DNA from: Planctomycetota bacterium
GTDB taxonomy: Bacteria; Planctomycetota; UBA11346
DNA length: 64,000 nucleotides
Direction: 5' to 3'
Assembly (NCBI GenBank): GCA_014193115.1
Contig: BJHQ01000008.1
Coordinates: 48,648 to 112,647 of the forward strand
Part shown: positions 60,299-64,000 of the stretch, in pieces
Layout of the letters: each line of letters starts with the position of its first letter
Position numbering within the stretch: position 1 is the stretch's first letter
Translations under genes and position numbers: made by a program
The notes under the pieces: generated by a model
What the model saw: the letters and a program-made list of their open reading frames with translations, nothing else
Told to the model about the DNA's origin: nothing
Databases searched by the model: none

Positions 60299-62917
60299 TC
60301 ACACCGCCTCCGCCAACAGCACGTCGAGCAGCGGCTCGACGATGTTCACCGGGGTGAAGCTGTTGCCGGGGCCGGGACCGTACTGGTGTCCGCGCTGCAC
60401 CGCGTAGCCGATGGCGGTGGCGTTGTAATAGCGCATGCCGCCGCCGAGCAGGCCGAGGTAGGCCTCCAGTGCGGCCAGGTGGGTCCAGCACATCGGCAGC
60501 TTGAACTTCGGATAATCGCTGGGCGGATAGACGATCGGATGGCGGTCGGACTTGGTCACCACCAGGGCGAGGTGGCGCAGGCGCTCGAAGCGGCGGCCGG
60601 TCGGCCGGCCTTTCCACCGGGCGAGGAACTGCTCGGTGATCTGGCCGGTGTCGGGCAGGCCCTGCTCGTCGAGGATGCGCTTGACCAGGCCGCCGGCCTC
60701 GCGGCTGCGGCCCATCGCCACTTCGACCCGCAAGTCGAGGATTTTCTCGAAGGCTTCGCGGTTGGCGAGGTGCTTGAGCAGCGCTTGATAGAAGCGGATC
60801 CAGCTGCCGGCATTGCGACCGTGCTCGGCGAACAGCGAGTCGGCCTGGGCGGCGAGCTCGGGGACGCTGGTCCGTGCGAGCTGCTCGATCTCGGCCATGA
60901 ACGGCCCGTGGCGAGCGGCGAAGGCAGCTAACGCCTGGTGTGAACTGGCCGTAGCGGCCAGAGATGACTGGGCTTCGCGCAGTTGCTCGGCCAGGGCGCG
61001 GCGTTCCCGGGCCGCCAATTCCTCACGGCGTTTCCGCTCGGTTTCGTCAAGCACTGCGGCCGCGAAGGTCGCGGTTGCACCGGGCTCCGTCGCCGCGGCG
61101 CCTGCCTTCACGCCGGCGGCGAGCCGGGCGTCGACCGTCTTGGCCAAGGCATGGGCGGCGCGCGGTTCGATCTCCTCTTTGATGATCCGGAGCAGGCCCG
61201 AATACTGCTGATCGTTATCGTGGCTGCCGGGGTCGAGGAGCACCGCGATCCCGGTCGCGGCATCGACCAGCCGGTAGAGCACCCGGTGCAGCGGCGATTC
61301 CAGCTCATCGGCATTGCGGGTGGTGCCGAGACGGCGCAGGACCTCCTGGAAATCCTCGCCGGAGGTCTCGATGGTGACGATCCGGCCGAGTACCGCGCCG
61401 CCCTGGATCAGCTCGGAGAGCAGGAAGAAACTGTGCGCCGCCTCGCCGCCGGTCTCGCGCACCGTGGCCGGGACCCAGGCGCCGTTGACCAGGAATTCAT
61501 TGTAATTCTTCTCAGCGAAATCGAAGCACAGATCGCGGATCCGGCGGCGCAGGCGGGCTCTGAGCTCGGCCGGGGTGGCCGGGCCGAGGTGCTCATCGAC
61601 CAGGGTGTCGACGTGCAGCGAGCGCACCGCGACCCCGGGATAGGGGAAATGGTACTTGCCGGCGCCGTGGGTCAGGATCTCGCCGAGCATCGTCAAATAC
61701 GTGGATTTTCCCGATCCGGCGAGACCAAAGACGAGGACGATCGGAGCCAGCTCCTGCTCGTCGTTGGCGAGCACCGTGCGCAGCAGGAACTCCCAGGCGT
61801 GCTCGATGTCGCTGGCGGTGGCAGCGCGGCGCAGCTCGGCGGCGAGGTCGGGTTTCTCCGGTGCTGACGGATCGGGCGTCGCTGGCGGAGCCGGAGCGAT
61901 TCCCGGTGGAGGAGGCGCCGGTGCGTCCGGGAGGCGGTCGGCAGGTCGCGGTGACGCCACCTGGTCGACCACTGGCGCTGCCGGGCTGGGTGCTGGCGAC
62001 ACGACGGACTGAGCAGGCGTGACCGGCGGCCATGGTGCCGGCGGCTGGTCGGGCAGGACCACCGGTCGTCCCCAGCCAGCCGGCGCCGGTTCAACCGGAA
62101 CCGGTGGAGCAGGAACGGTCGCAAGGCTCGCTGGAGCCGATTCAGGAACAGGCGGGAGAAGCGGCGGCGCAGGCGCGATGATCGGCGGAACCGGGGATGT
62201 CTGCGGCGGTACCGGCGCAGCTGGCGGCGGAACTGGTGAGGACGGCGAGGCGCTGGGACCTTGTGGGATCGTGGCCAGATCGATGCCTCGGGTCATGCCC
62301 CAGGGGTCAAGGTCATCAGCGGTCTGGGTGCTCGGCTTCGCCTCGTCGGACTTGGATGTTGCCGTGCCGTTCGGACCAGCAGGTGTCCGGTCCGGTGCAG
62401 CGTTCCCGCTCGGCGGATCCGGGCTGGCTGACGCAGCAGGCTTGGCGATCCGGTCGGTGACCTTCTGGGCCAGAGCTGCCGGTTTGTCTGGCGCGGCGAC
62501 CGGTTTCGGCGAGGTCGTGATCGAGGTGAACGCGACTGGTTTGAGCAGCGTGGCGCAGGTGCTCTTGACGCAGACCGTGTAGCGGGCGGTGCGGATCAGG
62601 GATTTGGTCTGGCAGATCGGGCAGGTGCCGATCGATCCGGCCACCGCCGGGCAGCCGCGATTGATGCAGAAGCTGATCCCATCCAGAGTCACCACCGAGA
62701 AATTATTGCAGGTCGGACAGGGCTCGCGGACCAGGCCATGGGTCCGGCAGTCGGGGTTGATGCACGAGCGCTTGCGCAGGCTGAACGACGGCGCCCGGCA
62801 GAAACCACAGGTGAAACGCTGGACCCCGCCGACGCAGTCAGGGGTACGGCATTCCCAGGTCGAGGGCGAGGTCTGGACCAGGGTTCCAGTGCAGACCGAG
62901 CAGGTCGCTTGGCTCAT
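60299..62917 (-). CDS. Zinc-ribbon and P-loop GTPase-like protein, conflict-system candidate
   Basis: 872 residues from MSQATCSVCTG; the frame is open much further up, through the inverted-repeat element, without support. Residues ~1-130 hold repeated CxxC pairs (CSVC, CGFC, CPTC, CPICQT), probably several zinc ribbons. A Pro-rich linker of ~200 residues follows. The nucleotide-binding domain has Walker A GLAGSGKST, a switch-like TIETSGEDF and VVTKSDRHP in place of NKxD, which fits TRAFAC-type GTPases such as the DO-GTPases of predicted conflict systems. A coiled region (ETERKRREELAARERRAL) lies between. Flanked by a GAP1-like gene and an FGE-type gene, both on the same strand. Confidence 0.6.
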   Translation of the reverse strand: MSQATCSVCTGTLVQTSPSTWECRTPDCVGGVQRFTCGFCRAPSFSLRKRSCINPDCRTHGLVREPCPTCNNFSVVTLDGISFCINRGCPAVAGSIGTCPICQTKSLIRTARYTVCVKSTCATLLKPVAFTSITTSPKPVAAPDKPAALAQKVTDRIAKPAASASPDPPSGNAAPDRTPAGPNGTATSKSDEAKPSTQTADDLDPWGMTRGIDLATIPQGPSASPSSPVPPPAAPVPPQTSPVPPIIAPAPPLLPPVPESAPASLATVPAPPVPVEPAPAGWGRPVVLPDQPPAPWPPVTPAQSVVSPAPSPAAPVVDQVASPRPADRLPDAPAPPPPGIAPAPPATPDPSAPEKPDLAAELRRAATASDIEHAWEFLLRTVLANDEQELAPIVLVFGLAGSGKSTYLTMLGEILTHGAGKYHFPYPGVAVRSLHVDTLVDEHLGPATPAELRARLRRRIRDLCFDFAEKNYNEFLVNGAWVPATVRETGGEAAHSFFLLSELIQGGAVLGRIVTIETSGEDFQEVLRRLGTTRNADELESPLHRVLYRLVDAATGIAVLLDPGSHDNDQQYSGLLRIIKEEIEPRAAHALAKTVDARLAAGVKAGAAATEPGATATFAAAVLDETERKRREELAARERRALAEQLREAQSSLAATASSHQALAAFAARHGPFMAEIEQLARTSVPELAAQADSLFAEHGRNAGSWIRFYQALLKHLANREAFEKILDLRVEVAMGRSREAGGLVKRILDEQGLPDTGQITEQFLARWKGRPTGRRFERLRHLALVVTKSDRHPIVYPPSDYPKFKLPMCWTHLAALEAYLGLLGGGMRYYNATAIGYAVQRGHQYGPGPGNSFTPVNIVEPLLDVLLAEAV

Positions 62918-62929
62918 CGCTGCACCAGC

Positions 62930-63062
62930 CCTGGGAGCGCCGAGCGCCAGCTCGGCAAGTGACTTGCTGGAAGTGAAGCGCGTCCACTGGAATCGCTTGC
63001 CGATACAAACGCACATCCGAATCCAGCCAAACCCAGCCGAGCTGGCGCTCGGCGCTCCCAGG
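62930..63062. repeat. Inverted-repeat element, copy 2
   Basis: 27-bp arms (62930-62956 and 63036-63062), the same sequence as the copy at 46931-47013, with an unrelated 79-bp centre. It sits in the spacer between the FGE-type gene and the P-loop gene. Confidence 0.85.
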
Positions 63063-63090
63063 TTCGGCCTTGGCGGTTCTTTCCCATCGT

Positions 63091-64000
63091 TCACACCTCT
63101 CCGGCGGCGCCGATGACGCAGCGCAGGCCGCATTCGGCGTAGCCGCGCAGCGGATACAGCGCGAATCGTCGGGTTACCGTGCCCGGGCCGCCGAGCTGAT
63201 AGGGCGCGCCGCGGACGGCGAAGAATGCGCAGCCCTGGTCGGTGCAGTCGCGGTATTCGAAGACGGTACGCCCGGCGACCTGGCGGCGCAGGCAGCCGGC
63301 GTGCTCGAAACGGATGTATTTCCGCTCGCGATCGTCGAACCGCTCGCGGGTCCACTGCCAGCCGAAACCGAGGCCCTGGTGCAGGCTCCGGCCATCGATC
63401 TGGCGGGCGGTGTCGTCGAGCAGCTTGTGATAGGCCTTGGCCCGGGCTTCGAAGGTGGCGATGGAGCTGCCATCCTTGCTGAACCACTGGTTGAAGTCGT
63501 GGGGGCTGCGGCCCTGCCACGGGAAGATGTGCTTGCGGGCGGCGGTCAGCTCACCGCCGTCGAGGGACCAGCCGAAGGCTTTTTCGTATTCAGCCTCGTT
63601 GGCGAGCAGCACCGGCTGGCCGAGGCTGATCCGCAGCCAGGCGGCGAAGGCGGCCGACTCGTACAGCGACACGCCGACCACTGGCAGGTCGCTCCACTTC
63701 ACCGCGTCTGAGAACAGCGACCCGACCGAGCGGGTGGAGCTTGGCCTGGGCGCGGCGTCGGCCCAGAACAGCGGGCGGAAGATCTCCGCCGCCGACAGAT
63801 GGATGCCATCGCCTGCTTCGAGGCCGATGCGCAGGCGATCGAGGACGATGAGCAGCGGGACTTTTTTCGCGGTGCCAGGCGGCAGGCGTTCCTGGATCGC
63901 CACCACCACCCGGCCGAGTTCCTGGAGAACCTCGTCGCGGCTGACCCCGGCGAGGGATTCGATCTGACCGGGATCGAGCAGCGGCTCATCGCGCCAGATC
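63091..64000 (-). CDS. FGE-sulfatase (SUMF1/EgtB-like) domain protein, 5' end outside the window
   Basis: At least 303 residues; the frame is open to the last base of the window (WRDEPLLDPGQIESLAG... continues upstream of the first in-window start), so the start is missing. The C-terminal ~190 residues follow the formylglycine-generating-enzyme fold: LPVVGVSLYESAAFAAWL, LANEAEYEKAFGWS, HIFPWQGRSPHDFNQ, then FAVRGAPYQLGG, RRFALYPLRGY and GLRCVI. Standalone FGE-like modules of this kind are recurrent parts of NTPase-based conflict systems. Active-site Cys pair of true FGE was not identified. Confidence 0.7.
   Translation of the reverse strand, partial: IWRDEPLLDPGQIESLAGVSRDEVLQELGRVVVAIQERLPPGTAKKVPLLIVLDRLRIGLEAGDGIHLSAAEIFRPLFWADAAPRPSSTRSVGSLFSDAVKWSDLPVVGVSLYESAAFAAWLRISLGQPVLLANEAEYEKAFGWSLDGGELTAARKHIFPWQGRSPHDFNQWFSKDGSSIATFEARAKAYHKLLDDTARQIDGRSLHQGLGFGWQWTRERFDDRERKYIRFEHAGCLRRQVAGRTVFEYRDCTDQGCAFFAVRGAPYQLGGPGTVTRRFALYPLRGYAECGLRCVIGAAGEV

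Overview
The window looks like a chromosome segment of a GC-rich bacterium of the Planctomycetota/PVC type. This is an inference from gene content: a Hanks-type Ser/Thr kinase with a transmembrane anchor beside a secreted companion, a long operon of pseudopilins, and an integron integrase with a large N-terminal extension. No rRNA or taxonomic marker was seen, so the phylum is a guess.

Region 1 (1-12.5 kb) is a chromosomal integron. The integrase gene intI (11086-12453, +) faces right. An attI point lies at 10992-10998, and a 17-cassette array runs away from it on the minus strand. Every cassette ends in an attC site of the same lineage, mostly 84-93 bp with one of 60 bp. The cassettes are AT-rich in a GC-rich host. 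They carry two identical GNAT acetyltransferases and a third different one, a TIR-domain protein, a HEPN protein, a Shedu-type nuclease, an HD hydrolase, a SIMPL protein, a broken SMI1/KNR4 protein, a frameshifted gene, membrane proteins and one cassette without a gene. Seven cassette proteins read straight through attC in one and the same phase and so share an attC-encoded Pro/Ala-rich C-terminal tail. The two cassettes next to attI carry cysteine-rich genes in the reverse orientation.

Region 2 (12.5-18.7 kb) has a secreted protein and a transmembrane Ser/Thr kinase in one operon, a decayed partial copy of the secreted protein, and a divergent HTH regulator.

Region 3 (18.7-36.67 kb) is mobile DNA. 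It has a hairpin- and repeat-rich leader, an SF3/AAA-like helicase, a 2.2-kb gene-poor stretch with 333-341-bp tandem repeats, an IS701-type transposase, an orphan reverse transcriptase, and a rightward gene block (RecB-like nuclease, RHH regulator, ATP-dependent ligase, clamp-like protein, DUF932 protein, excisionase-like protein, tyrosine integrase). The block ends at tRNA-Gly(GCC), its likely attachment site. A perfect 24-bp palindrome and related sites stand in front of the RHH gene.

Region 4 (36.67-47.9 kb) is ordinary chromosome: an IclR-type regulator, rarA, ilvD, prmA, a membrane protein, a sugar ABC importer without its ATPase, a 147-bp repeat array and an SDR oxidoreductase.

Region 5 (47.9-58.9 kb) is a minus-strand operon of nine genes, eight of them pseudopilins or pilin-like, with overlapping start and stop codons. 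Region 6 (59.1-64 kb) holds a zinc-finger/P-loop GTPase-like protein between a GTPase-associated-type protein and a formylglycine-generating-enzyme-like protein cut by the window end. This set resembles predicted conflict systems.
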